A stretch of DNA of 64,000 nt from Rusavskia elegans (lineage: Eukaryota; Ascomycota; Lecanoromycetes; Teloschistales; Teloschistaceae): assembly GCA_011316305.1 (NCBI GenBank), contig SAUG01000028.1, positions 1 to 64,000 of the forward strand, written 5' to 3'. The notes beneath the pieces are model-generated. The model worked only from the letters and a program-made list of their open reading frames with translations. It did not search any database and was not told the DNA's origin. A program made the translations under genes and the position numbers. Of this stretch, positions 13,030-23,980 are shown one piece after another (position 1 is the stretch's first letter; each line of letters starts with the position of its first letter).

Positions 13030-14481
13030 TTATGCCTTTGAATACACCGCCTTCCCACCTATCCATGTCTCCAATACTCCACCGGTATCATCGAGAACCA
13101 CAAAGTCGGCTCGCCTTCCCATCTCAATCACACCTCGATCCTTTAGCCCCATCATTCTTACAATGTTTTCGGTCGCACATTGAACTGCCTGAGCCAGACT
13201 GCAGCCGCTCCACTGCGTCAGATTCCTGATGCACTCATCCAGGCTACTGCACGACCCGATGAGGGTGTCGGTGCCCTCAATTGTTACTCGGTTCCCCTGT
13301 TTCCTCTGTTGATGTGGAATCTGGGCATGCCCTGGATACAGCCCGTCAGCTAAGCCGGCCATTTCCACCGAGTCCGTGATGAGAATGCATTTCTGTGGAT
13401 TGGCATGGAATGCCATGGCCAACGTCGCTGCATGCAGATGAATCCCGTCTGCGATCAATGAGAAATATGGCGACTCTTCCGACACCATCAGACCTGCGAG
13501 ACCCGGTGATCGATGGTGCAAGGGGTTCATCGCGTTGAAAACATGTGTCATGGTCGTCGCTCCTGCTTTCAGAGCAGCCAGTCCGGTATCGAAGTCGGCC
13601 GCCGAATGACCAAGCGAGACTCGGATGTTGTGCCCTCTTGTCAGCTCTTCAATCAGCTTAGACGAGCCTTCGAGTTCAGGAGCAAGGGTGACCAGTCTGA
13701 TCGCTGAGACGCTGTCATCATCTCCGTAAAGCTGCCCGATTGACGTTCGACTGGGTATCCGCATAAGCGATGCATCTGAACTTCTTCAGCTTTGCACCGG
13801 AAATTCTCAACCGGCGCCTTTTACCGTGCGCTCCTTTCTTCGAAGGGTTAAGCCATGGCCCTTCGCAGTGAGCTCCCAGCAGTCCCGCTCCGTCGTCGAA
13901 CTCTCGAGGTTTCAGTTGGGGCAGTATCTGGCATCATCTCAGCTTGGTGCTGAGGAGAATGGACACCCGATCCTAGTCAACAAATGTTCTCTCGGACTTT
14001 CTACATTCTTCTTCTGCTTGGGCTCTGGTTTATCCTTTGTTGTTGATTGCTCTGAATCTTTATTCTTTTTTCTCGCTCATAGACTCCTTTACACTCTATC
14101 CAGTTTCCGATTTGCAGCGCTCGAATTGTGGCTTACCTTTTTAAAGACGTCCGCTTTCACAGTCGGCAACGTTACGTAGAATCCGCCAACCCCTTTCTCC
14201 ACCAAATACCGACTTACTATCTCCAGATTGGCCCTGTAACTTCCCTCATCCTCGAAGTTGGTGAAATGCATGCCCAAACAGCCATTGGTCTGCAACTCTA
14301 TGAAGGCTGGTGCAATGATGCGGTTTTCCATATCGATGGTTTTGAGATCCGTATTACTCTCGGAATCGGTGAGTGAGTTTTCAAATAGGCCGGAAACGCC
14401 ATTGACATAGAGTTCATCTTTGTCGATCAGAGAGCCGTTGCAGCAGATGCGGGTGTTCTTTATGAGGAGATTCGTATACAT
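13030..14481 (-). CDS. nagA: N-acetylglucosamine-6-phosphate deacetylase
   Basis: Metal-dependent amidohydrolase that hydrolyses GlcNAc-6-P to GlcN-6-P and acetate in chitin/amino-sugar catabolism. Exons in transcript order are 14481-14137, 13927-13825 and 13775-13030, giving 397 aa, normal for the family. Visible signatures are [27 protein letters not shown] (metal-binding Glu region), [12 protein letters not shown], the [15 protein letters not shown] loop, and [14 protein letters not shown] with the catalytic Asp. The C-terminal amidohydrolase strand ends in [11 protein letters not shown]. The first intron is long (209 nt) for this window, with branch-like AGCTGAG near its acceptor. The gene is co-oriented with the acetyl-CoA synthetase gene 550 bp downstream, whose substrate is the acetate released here. 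It is not flanked by the GlcN-6-P deaminase, hexokinase or transporter genes that form GlcNAc clusters in some fungi. Confidence 0.93.
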
Positions 14482-15363
14482 TGGTAAGAGATAAAAAGAG
14501 GGTTTTCGATTTTGAGACTGGGTACGACAGTACTATTATATCCACGTGCGTTGTTCTAGGGTGGATCGTCTAGAACTGCGGTATAAGGCTTTACAGCTAT
14601 CGACGTACCGACAATGCAGAAGCCGAGGTAATCCTGACGTCATATTGGACTTGCCTCGTGTCTCCTGCGAGGAGACAGATACTACCGTATCTCGGAGATA
14701 TCTGGTGCGTGGGCCCAGACCAGCTTACAATTCTCCTGTTCTGGTGTACAATCGGACAGGATCTCAGAGAGTTGCTGTAAATTCCTTCAGCGAAGTGTCG
14801 AGATCATATTCTTTTCATCCTTCAATTTGCTATTCTCCTTGAGCATTATTCATAATCACTCTTTCATTCTACTGTCCTACCGTACACAGCTTCTGCTCTT
14901 CCATGCACCCTACTTAAATCCCACTCCTCAACGCCGTCTTCGTGTGCCACCAGACCCCTCCGGACATCTTAGGTCATGATTCTCTGCCGAATGGCGCGGA
15001 GAGAATGCTATGGGGGAAACAATTACGAATGGCGCATTTGGCGCCTCGTTATCCGATTGTGCTTGCGACTTGCAATTGACGGTCGCTGTAGAATCATAGG
15101 CTACCGGTGTTCGGAGCTGGGCGGGCCCGAAAAAGCAATGCCATAAAGTGGGTTCCTCTATGCGATTCAGATCCTCTGGACAAAGATTTGCTAATCCAGA
15201 GCAAGCCAGTCGGTATGGAACGCATGCTCGTGTATGCGCCAGGCGCTCTATTGAAGATGCGTCGGTCTTCATTACCCGCGCAAAGTTGAAATATCGATTG
15301 TACATCTCCGTCGGTTTTCCCCCCTACGTCAAGTAATCCCAGGTAAGAAGGACTTCGTTGACG
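14482..15363. other. Intergenic upstream of NagA and of the disrupted secreted-protein gene
   Basis: A divergent promoter region of about 0.9 kb. Small open frames on both strands have no protein-like features, and no repeat or RNA gene was recognised. Confidence 0.4.
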
Positions 15364-16039
15364 ATGATCAGCATACACCTTCTTTTCATCTCCTTGCTCC
15401 TCCAAGCCTGTGCAATTATCATATGCGATGCGCTGCCTCCCCCGATTCCACAGCAAAATCCCCAATCTCCGAGTCTTTTCAGGCAGAATGACTCGACCTC
15501 GGACAACAGCTTCAATCCTTACTCTCTCTCCCAACGGGTGAATCTGCTCCTAGACTGGCAAAGCCATTCGAGAGACGCGACAATCAGGCAAGCATCCCTC
15601 ACTGGCGTCTTCCTCGGCTGGGGGAGTGGTGAGCAGACACTCAGCAGCGACCCCCGCCGTCTCCACAGCATTATTGCCGCGTTCCGTGTTCACGGGGATC
15701 CACCTCGCCCTGGATTCAGGGAGACCTTGGTATTTATTGACGCTGGCGGAGGTGACTGGCGCCATCTTCGCCGGATATCTAGAAGGCAAGAGATTTGGGA
15801 AAAAGAGCATGAGATAGACTGGGAGGAGGTGGAGAGACTGGGAGGAGGTGGAGAGACTGATGACCCTCGAGGAAGCGGACAGCAGGATCAAGGCAGCAGG
15901 GTTTGTGTGGCCGTTGCGACAGATTGAGATTCAGCAGTTCGACGATTTCCCCTTGGCTTACTGTTTCAGGTTCATCCACGGTAATGTGCATGCGGCATGC
16001 GTTGGGATGTTGGACAAGCATGTCTGGGCTGGAAGATAA
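15364..16039 (+). pseudogene. Disrupted gene for a small secreted protein
   Basis: A signal peptide (ISIHLLFISLLLQACAIIIC) starts at ATG 15364 and is followed by a Pro/Ser/Asn-rich segment. The C-terminal part reads well from about 15858 to 16039 (TLEEADSRIKAAGF, then YCFRFIHGNVHAACVG, stop at 16037-16039) but in a different frame from the N-terminus. Between them a 19-bp tandem duplication (15822-15840 and 15841-15859) shifts the frame: with one copy, the acidic helix before it would run straight into the C-terminal part. The middle (15640-15800) also reads plausibly in another frame, so a 40-nt intron (15614-15653) plus a later indel is an alternative. No reading gives one clean protein. 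I do not recognise the family; identity and exact break points are uncertain. Confidence 0.4.
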
Positions 16040-16628
16040 GAGTCAATTGATGGATACGAAGAATTTACCATGAGTGTTGCTACTAACGTTCAGTCATCTC
16101 CTTAGTAGGGTAGCTCTCATTCAACTAGCGACACCTGTACTCAGAGGGATCCATTTGCGTAGTCATGTCCTTACCGCGTCCAAAGCAGACCCTCATGTGC
16201 CTCTATAGCTGTACAGTATATCCGCGGCGAGACTCTTATCTTCGTCCGCTTTGAGGACTGGCTCTCGCTGTGACTAAGTTGAGAAATCGGCGACTACAAA
16301 AGGATGAAGAATGCATGACCATGAAGCTTACCAAGCTGCAATACAGATCTCTAATTTCCCCATTCGTCAACTCGAGCCAAAGCGGGTGATTATGACGTCA
16401 TCAGCTATTTGTGGTATGGCTTCACGTCCAAGTTTCGTGAATTGGTCTTGGCATGCAAAGAGCAGCTCTCCTTTCTGAATTGAATGTCGCCAGATGTCTA
16501 CTACGTTCGCATGAAGTGAGTTGCCTGTGCAGTTCAAGCTGTGGAAGAGAATCAGTCGTAGGGTATCCTCACCCAGCCAGTGCTTCCCAATTGAATTGGT
16601 GGGGAAATCTCCCTGAAGTTCATGTAAC
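16040..16628. other. Intergenic upstream of the Mug190-like gene
   Basis: About 590 bp serving as the promoter and leader of the gene at 16629. Nothing else is supported. Confidence 0.4.
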
Positions 16629-19600
16629 ATGGCCGACCAGCAGCAACACAAGCCTGGTGGCTACTATAGCGGTGAGCAGAGTACCCACGTCGTAGTGCTA
16701 CTTCTGGACCATCGGCTGAATTGTGCAATCCTGCAGGCAAGAATAAGATTCCAGATATCAAAACCTTCGTCCAGAACCTCGACAAAGATAAGAGAGAGCG
16801 AGACCAAAGGCTCGATGAAGAACGCAAAGCAAATTCAAGCCACGGCAAAGGCGATGCACAACCACATAAACCAACAAACGCCGGCAAGGAGGGAACTCGT
16901 AAAACGGTCCGGGATCCTACAACACAGAAAGATGTGCAGATTGAAGATGTCGATGCGAACTTCATGAAGGCGGTCGAAGATCCTCAACTGTCCGTACCCA
17001 ACGCAAATCTTGGCAAAGATACCACAGTCAAGACGGATCCATCACAGTCGCACGCCGAATATTCCCACAATCAGGATATCACTTCTCCCCCCGACCCAGT
17101 TGCAGAGGGAAGCACCTCCGACGTGCCAATCCATGGTGAAAAGACCAACATTCTTTTCCATCCTACACCCTCGGTCTCTTATGAGCCAATGTTTGCATCC
17201 TTGGAGAAAAGAGCTGGCGCGCTGTGTATTGGCGTATGTCTCGCTATTGTCATCTTGGGCAAGATGTTTGGGGGCTCGTTGAAGGGCTTGATTCCGACGT
17301 CAATGTGTATAGCCTCCGGCATCTGGCTCTGGATGAAGGAGGTCGTTCGCAGTGGCCGGGAGGTAGAGTGGTCAAGCGAACAATCAAGAGGCGAAACGGT
17401 CGGTTTATTCCAAATGTCGAGGCTTCCAGCTACGCCAGCCTGGAACTCGAGGTTCAGTCCTATCAATAGCTGACCTTTCGCAGGCCGTTGCCAATCTTCT
17501 TCCAGAATCTGTTGAATGGATGAATACTCTGCTTGGCATAATCTGGGGTCTGATCAATCCGGAAATGTTTGCTGCCGTAGCAGACACTCTTGAGGACGTG
17601 ATGGGCGCGTCGGTACCTGGAGTCATTGAAAATGTCAGAGTCGCAGAAATCAACCAGGGAAGCAATCCCATTCGAATTCTGAGCTTACGAGCTTTGCCTG
17701 ACACTCACGTGAAAGAGCTTACAGAAAGTATTCATGCAGAGAACAAGAAGAACAAAGACCCTCAAGAAGCTGCTGCCGACGAAGAAGGCGGAGACTACTA
17801 CAATCTCGAAGCCTCATTTGCGTACCACGCCAAACCTACTGGAAAGGATGCTTCATCAAAGGCCCGGAACATGCATATGCAACTAGTCTTTTACTTGGGT
17901 ATCAAAGGTCTTTTCGGTGTACCTCTTCCCATCTTCGTCGAGCTTCAAGGTCTTGTTGGAACGGTACGGTTACGGCTGCAGATGACTCCTGAGCCCCCTT
18001 TCCTAAAAATGTTAACATTCACATTGATGGGCCTACCACAAATTCAAGCTGGGTGTGTGCCAATGGTCGAAAAGGGAGTGAACATCCTCAACCTGCCTTT
18101 GATCTCTAACTTCGTCAACTACGCAATCGGAGCTGCCGCGAGCATGTACGTGGCCCCTAAATCGATGTCGATCGATGTTGGTGCTATTTTACAAGGCGAC
18201 ACTGTGCAAAAGGACGTCCTCGCCCTTGGTGTCTTGTGGATTCGAATCCATCGCGCTGTAGGCCTAAGCAAGCAGGACAAACGCGGCAGCAAGCATGGTG
18301 GATCCGATCCGTATATTACTCTTACTTTCTCCAAGTACGGCAAACCAATGTACTGCACCAGAGTAATCACAGATGATCTCAATCCCATTTGGGAAGAAAC
18401 TGCAGCGTAAGTCATGCCCAAATTCTGCTCCCTGTGTTTTCCTGCATCGGTCGTTGTCTATTGCGAACAGGCCACTGACAAAAGCAGACTACTGGTGAAT
18501 CCCGAGTACATCAAAGCGGACGAGCAGCTCAGTGTGGAATTGTGGGATTCTGACAGGTCTAGCGCTGATGACATTGTTGGCAAAATTGAGCTCTCGATGC
18601 AGAAGATGATACAGCATCCCGGAAAGATGTACCCTCAGGTATCAAAACTAAGAGGCATGGAAGCGGATAGTGAAATGCCTGGAGAGTTACATTGGGAGGT
18701 AGGGTTCTTCGGCAAACCGCACTTCCGACCAGCTTTACGAACAGATGGCAAAGACCCAAGTCTGCCGAAAGAACTCAAAGACAAGGAAGAATTCCAAGAT
18801 GACAAGGGAACACTAGACACGGAAGAGAAGGACGCAGTCGCCCACACACCACCAGACCCGCTGTGGCCAAGCGGTATCTGCAGCGTTATCATCCATCAGA
18901 TTGTCAACCTCGAGCTTGAGAATATTCAGGGTAGTAACGGTAAAAGAAAGGGTAGAGAATATGAGCCGGCCAAGCCAGCCGGCGAGAACACCGATGAAGA
19001 GAGTAAAACATTGCCCAGCAGCTATTGCACGATTCTCTTCAATGATCAGCTTGTAAGTACCTTAGCAATGACTCTTCTGGACTCATACATCATCGAGGTG
19101 ACCAAAAGTGTATGACGGTATTCAACATGCTTACCCATTATAGGTTTACCGCACTCGGTCGAAGGTCGTAAGCAGCAAGCCAATCTTCAACGCTGGTACT
19201 GAAAGATTCATGCGGGACTGGCGATCTGGGATCGTTACTGTGACCGTCCGCGATGCAAGGCACAGGGAGCATGATCCTATCCTGGGAGTAGTTCCCCTCA
19301 GACTATCGGACATCCTCCAAACATGCTCTCAGGTGACTCGATGGTATCCACTGGATGGTGGCATAGGTGAGTGGCATCCACCAATTCCCATCTTGGACGA
19401 TCGCATTGACTATCAGCAGGATTCGGACGTATAAGAATATCCCTTCTTTTTCGAAGCATCGAGACTCGCCTTCCTCCAAACATGCTCGGGTGGGACGTTG
19501 GGACTTTCGAATTCACCTCCACGAAGATTTTGGCTCTGAATTACCACTCGCACGCGAAGCTTAAGATGCGGACTGGCGGCAGCAGCGGTGTGATTGGACG

Positions 19601-20705
19601 GACACAGTGCCACGCCTTACCAGAAGGTGATGGGATGTTCTTCGATATCGCCAAGCACGAGGGCAAGAACAATGTCCGGCTTCCTGTCAAATTCCGATAT
19701 CGATCGCCCGTGATATTCGAGTTTCACGTTACAGGCAAGCGAGGAGCTGCCGCCTATGCCATGATCTGGCTACACCATCTTGTCGATAACACGGTCACCG
19801 ATATCAACATTCCCATCTGGACTACCAAGAATGGATCCCGCCTCACACAAAACTACATCACCGAGGAAAATGTCAAGGACAGCCAGATTGCTGGACTCGA
19901 AGACCTCCAAGAAGTCGGACGCATGCAGTTCCGCTGCCAATTCAAGGCCGGAACGGACGAAGACCACGAGGCTTTCATCGTCGACAACGATTCCCGCGAG
20001 ACCTACGAGACATGGGAAGCTTGTCTCGCCGAGGGAGTCCGAAACCAAAAAGTTACCAAGCAGCTGCCCCCCAAGACGGAAGAACTGCACAATCAGAGCC
20101 TCACGGAAGCCCGGGACGTCTTGAAGGACGCCGGTCCGGAAGAGAAAGAAAAATGGCTCAGCAAGACAGGCGAAGACTGGAGCGGCGCCTTCAGCCACGA
20201 TCCGAAAGCGTACATGGATTCGAAGGGTAGGAAACGTGCGGAGCCGGGCAAGGATGATCCCGTTCATGATCCGTACAACCCCAGTTCGGACGACGACAAC
20301 ATCGATGATAATAGCGACGATTCGGATTCGGATGATCTGGGTATTCAAGACGGGCAGAATGCGGGTCACGAGAACGGGACGCCCAGGTCTTCGAGGAGTC
20401 ATGGGCATGCTAATGGTGCGGATGGGGAGTCGAGGCAGGAGGAGAAGAAGAGGGAGGTGGCGAACAAGAAGAGCGAGAAGAGGAAGGGGAGGGGATTGAT
20501 GCAGTGGAAACCTGTCAGGGTAGGTCGTTCCTGAATCTTGAGAGTCCCGGGGATTTTGAGAGTGTTCTTGCTGATTGTGGTGTTGTAATAGAATCTGGCC
20601 TTCGCGAAGGACGAGGCCAAATTCTCGATTAAAAAGGTCCAGCATAAATTGACCGGTGGCTTGGGTGGAAGGGAACCGACCGTGGAGACGGAGACAGGTC
20701 AGTAG
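16629..20705 (+). CDS. Mug190-like SMP/C2-domain membrane protein (tricalbin/E-Syt-type)
   Basis: A 1209-aa protein from exons 16629-16671, 16737-17398, 17484-18406, 18488-19052, 19144-19366, 19420-20519 and 20592-20705. A polar N-terminus is followed by a hairpin of two hydrophobic segments (about residues 174-192 and 198-213). An SMP-like lipid-transfer region comes next (about 240-470; motifs LLPESVEWMNTLLGIIWGL and SVPGVIENVRVAEI). A first C2 domain begins near residue 486 (LWIRIHRAVGL, GSDPYITLTF), and further C2-like sequence follows (GLGDPILGVV-type strand at EHDPILGVVPLRLSDIL). The C-terminus is highly charged (DDDNIDDNSDDSDSDD, then basic). Proteins of this type tether the ER to other membranes and move lipids; that role is inferred from the family. 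The intron 5 acceptor is a CAGCAG tandem, so a one-residue length variant is possible. Confidence 0.88.
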
Positions 20706-21842
20706 TGAGGAAGAAGGATGGTATATACACAATTGGGAGATTGGTAAGCGTGCGTGGTTGCTTTCGGGTGTGTTGTTGAGAAAAAGCTGGGGGGATATCC
20801 AGCGGTTTTCTTCCCGTCCATTCGATATCGTTCCTAATCAGTTTTCCTTCTTCAGTACCGGCATCCTAAATATACCTTATCCATTCCTCTTTCCTGCTGT
20901 ACTCATGGGGCAAAACGACAATGCTGGAAGGAGTGACAGCATGCATATACATCAAACGGAACTCGACAGTCCTGTTCGTATCCCATCTTCGCTTCGAGCA
21001 TTATTTTATCTTGACCTTTTTTTACCTGGAACCTCCCTCATCCTGATCGCGGCCATGTCGATACAGAATCAGACGATTTCGAGGTTCCGTTGTATCGTGA
21101 AACTGCAGGATGGATAGCAGATCAGCAGATACGCAGAAATGTGTGAATAACGATGGATCCAAATTCTACTCTGATAAAAAGAGACGAAGACTAAGATTTG
21201 TTCTTCCGCTTTACTTCTAAATACAATATTAAATACCTCCCTGTCAGCTCCATCAATTTCTTAACCGTACCTGCACGTATGAAATACGGTCCAAAGAAAA
21301 AGAAAAAAAAGAACTCCATCTGCAAGTATAAATAAAATTCATTATTCGTAATATTCATTATTGTACGAGTAGTTTATGTTCAGGCTGGCTTGAAGATATA
21401 TATAGATGAATAAAATGTGGAAGGTATGTATATACATGAATCTTTGAGATTTTTTTGGTCCTCATATGCTTTCTCTCCCTTGTTCCAGACCTTACCCAGA
21501 TCTGGAGCCGAATCCTGCCCCGGAGGTCAGATGCAACCCGAGAGCCTCTCTACTGGCGCCGGCGGAGGGGGTTCATGGGCAGTCAGACACAACTGACCTT
21601 GGGCTAGAGTGGCACGTTGAATCTCATGATCACAATCATGGTCCGCTCTTCCGGATGGCTAACCAGGTCAGACTTGTGCAACGGCTCTGGAGCCCTTGTT
21701 GCTAAATCCAAGCGACTCGTGTGTGTCGTGTCACGGGTGGACGCTGGAGCTTTTGAGGATACAAGATTGCCTCTCATGATCCCTATGATATGATTCTTAG
21801 CGACATGACTTGGCCGGACTGCCAGCCTCATGACCACTGGTG
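20706..21842. other. Intergenic between convergent genes
   Basis: About 1.1 kb, AT-rich in the middle (21170-21450), with an A-rich run near 21295-21312. It should contain two 3' UTRs. No gene, RNA or transposon is supported. Confidence 0.4.
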
Positions 21843-22793
21843 TTATCTTGGATCCTCAGGATGTTCGTGTCTTTGTTGCAGTGGATCTTGGACTTCCCCT
21901 CCCTCTGACAATATCGGTAGGGATATCACGCTTGACGTTATGTCTGAGGTGGATAATGTTGGAGACAGGAAGGGGTGTTCCTTGGCTAGTGTTGGCGAAG
22001 CATCGTCTTCTATCGGTCTCGATATCCAATCTCGACTACGCCTCTTTCGCCGTCCCGGCCCAGATGAAGGCGAAGGAGCATTATCGATTTCGTCCATTCT
22101 TTTCGACTTCGAACCGGCGGATAAGTCTTTCGAGAAACCTTCGTCAGTTACGAGATCCTCGACGCTAACGTCTGATTCGGATAAAACAGGGGTTGGGATC
22201 ATCTCGACCAGAGTTTCAGAAAACGAGACGCGCTTCACGGGGTGGAACATGCGCTTCGCCGGCCGGTTTGATAAGTGTGTCGTATGTCTTCTTGGCAGTG
22301 GGCTGTTGCGGAGGATGCTCCGGGCACCCAGGGCTACAGTGTATGGCGCAGCGCTGGCGAAGGGGGAAGTCGAACCCGAGGACACAGTGGAGATTGACGA
22401 GGAGGAAAGGGAGGTCTGTGGGGAGGGTCTCTGTACTGGTCGGATCTGGGTGAAGGCTTCGTCTGGATGAGGTTTCGAAGAGACCGGGGTAGATGGGGTG
22501 GGTTCGAAGGCGTTCTCGTAGGTATTGCGGTAGGTGGTGGGCGAGTCGACGGCGCTGGTTAGATTGCTCAATGCAGTCCTTGACTGTTTGCTCGCGGGTA
22601 GGGTCGAGATGGTAGAAGTCTGGAGAGAGAGCTTGGGACGCTTGGGAGTGAGTGGTCGTGGGGTTGGCATGATGGAAATCATTGCTTCTGCTGTAGCAGA
22701 CGACGATGTGGGGACTTCGGGGCAAAGCGCGAGGTTGGAAGTCGGTTGAGAAGGTCGCTGATCAGAGTGAGTTCGGATTGGAACGGCGAGCAT
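21843..22793 (-). CDS. Ser/Pro-rich protein with ILRNSPLP and RVSF motifs, unknown function
   Basis: A single-exon frame of 316 aa. It is low in secondary structure, rich in Ser, Thr and Pro, and has no signal peptide or membrane segment. Two short conserved-looking motifs stand out: ARSILRNSPLPRRH (about residues 157-170) and HPVKRVSFSETLVEMIP (about 184-200). KRVSF fits the protein phosphatase 1 docking consensus (R/K-V-x-F). A basic cluster near residues 243-252 (GRRKRRSRDW) could be a nuclear signal. Proteins with a similar ILRNSPLP element occur in many filamentous fungi without assigned function, to my recollection. The frame is open throughout and ends cleanly. A PP1-regulatory role is only an inference from the motif. 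Confidence 0.7.
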   Translation of the reverse strand: MLAVPIRTHSDQRPSQPTSNLALCPEVPTSSSATAEAMISIMPTPRPLTPKRPKLSLQTSTISTLPASKQSRTALSNLTSAVDSPTTYRNTYENAFEPTPSTPVSSKPHPDEAFTQIRPVQRPSPQTSLSSSSISTVSSGSTSPFASAAPYTVALGARSILRNSPLPRRHTTHLSNRPAKRMFHPVKRVSFSETLVEMIPTPVLSESDVSVEDLVTDEGFSKDLSAGSKSKRMDEIDNAPSPSSGPGRRKRRSRDWISRPIEDDASPTLAKEHPFLSPTLSTSDITSSVISLPILSEGGEVQDPLQQRHEHPEDPR

Positions 22794-23980
22794 TGTTATA
22801 GGGCGTGGTCAGTGGCTGGCTTTGGACAGAGGGTCGATATTTGGGTGCACGGGTATGGCGCCAGGCGGTGGGTGATGGTGGCGTTGGGCGTGGTCGTCTT
22901 GGTATGAGGTCAACAGAGGTAGCGCTTGCTCATGGAAGGCAGTAAAGACAGGTTAGGGCGCAAGAAGCCATCGGAGGAAGTCCAGCGGATAGAAGGACAG
23001 ACGGGAGTCGCATTGACCAAGATGAGACACGGGGAAGAGAATACGAAACCGCGTGAGAGAAGACCGAACGCGACATGACAGGAAAGAGCAGCGGAGCCCC
23101 ATTAATAATGATATAGACCGATGGCCACGCGGAAGGTACTCCCCAAATAATATTACCGGTAATGACGGTTATTTTGAACTTGATGGATTTCCAGAGATGG
23201 TCGAAGAGGGGGTGGAGTGAGTGATTAATTCTCGTCTCTGATTGGGGCGATGGACCGCACTAGTAGACACGTGTTTCTATTCTCGGAAGGCAGGATCGGC
23301 GGGCTAGTCCCAGCCGAGTTTAGCCTCCGTTCCGATCTGGACCCCGGCATTTGGAGTCTAATCCTGCTGACCTCAGTGACCTGCTCATCGCCGTGCTAAC
23401 TGCTAAGCGCCCATCTTGCCACTCAGTCTGCTTTGCCCCTCATGTTCATCCAGCATCGAATCCAATCATCGACGTGACATGGCCCTATCTCCCACGTGCC
23501 GTCGAATGTGGACCTCGAGGTCTGGAGTCAATAAAGACCGAGGTGCCGATGTACCCGGTCTTTCTTTAGAGTAGAGCAATAAAGGGGGTCGACTCTGGAA
23601 GAGCAGCACTCTGGTGACCACCTCAGCTAACCAAGAGTAGTACTCTACCGCTGTTCTCCGGATGATTGCCCGATCGGCACGACGATATCAATCTTGGTCC
23701 TATACCCCAATCAATTATTCAATACGAGTCTTACGCTGACTGAGATACCTGACTGTCAGCCCTCCCACCATCATTTTCTCGCCGCAGCCTGAGATGGAAG
23801 GTAAGGCTACCAGTACGCCGGTGCTTCAGGACGCTTCAACCTCATTGCAACCCCAGGAACCAACCTTGGGCTGAAGAGTGCTCTCCATCTCTCATTTCCT
23901 TTGCCCATGCCTTCTTAATTGCTCGAGTCTTGCCGCGGCTTTTTCGTCTTTTCCACGATTCTTGTATTAATACAGCAAGA
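22794..23980. other. Intergenic, 1.2 kb
   Basis: Upstream of the 21843-22793 gene and of the P450 pseudogene. It contains a run of AT-rich sequence near 23100-23220. No gene, RNA or repeat is supported. Confidence 0.4.
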
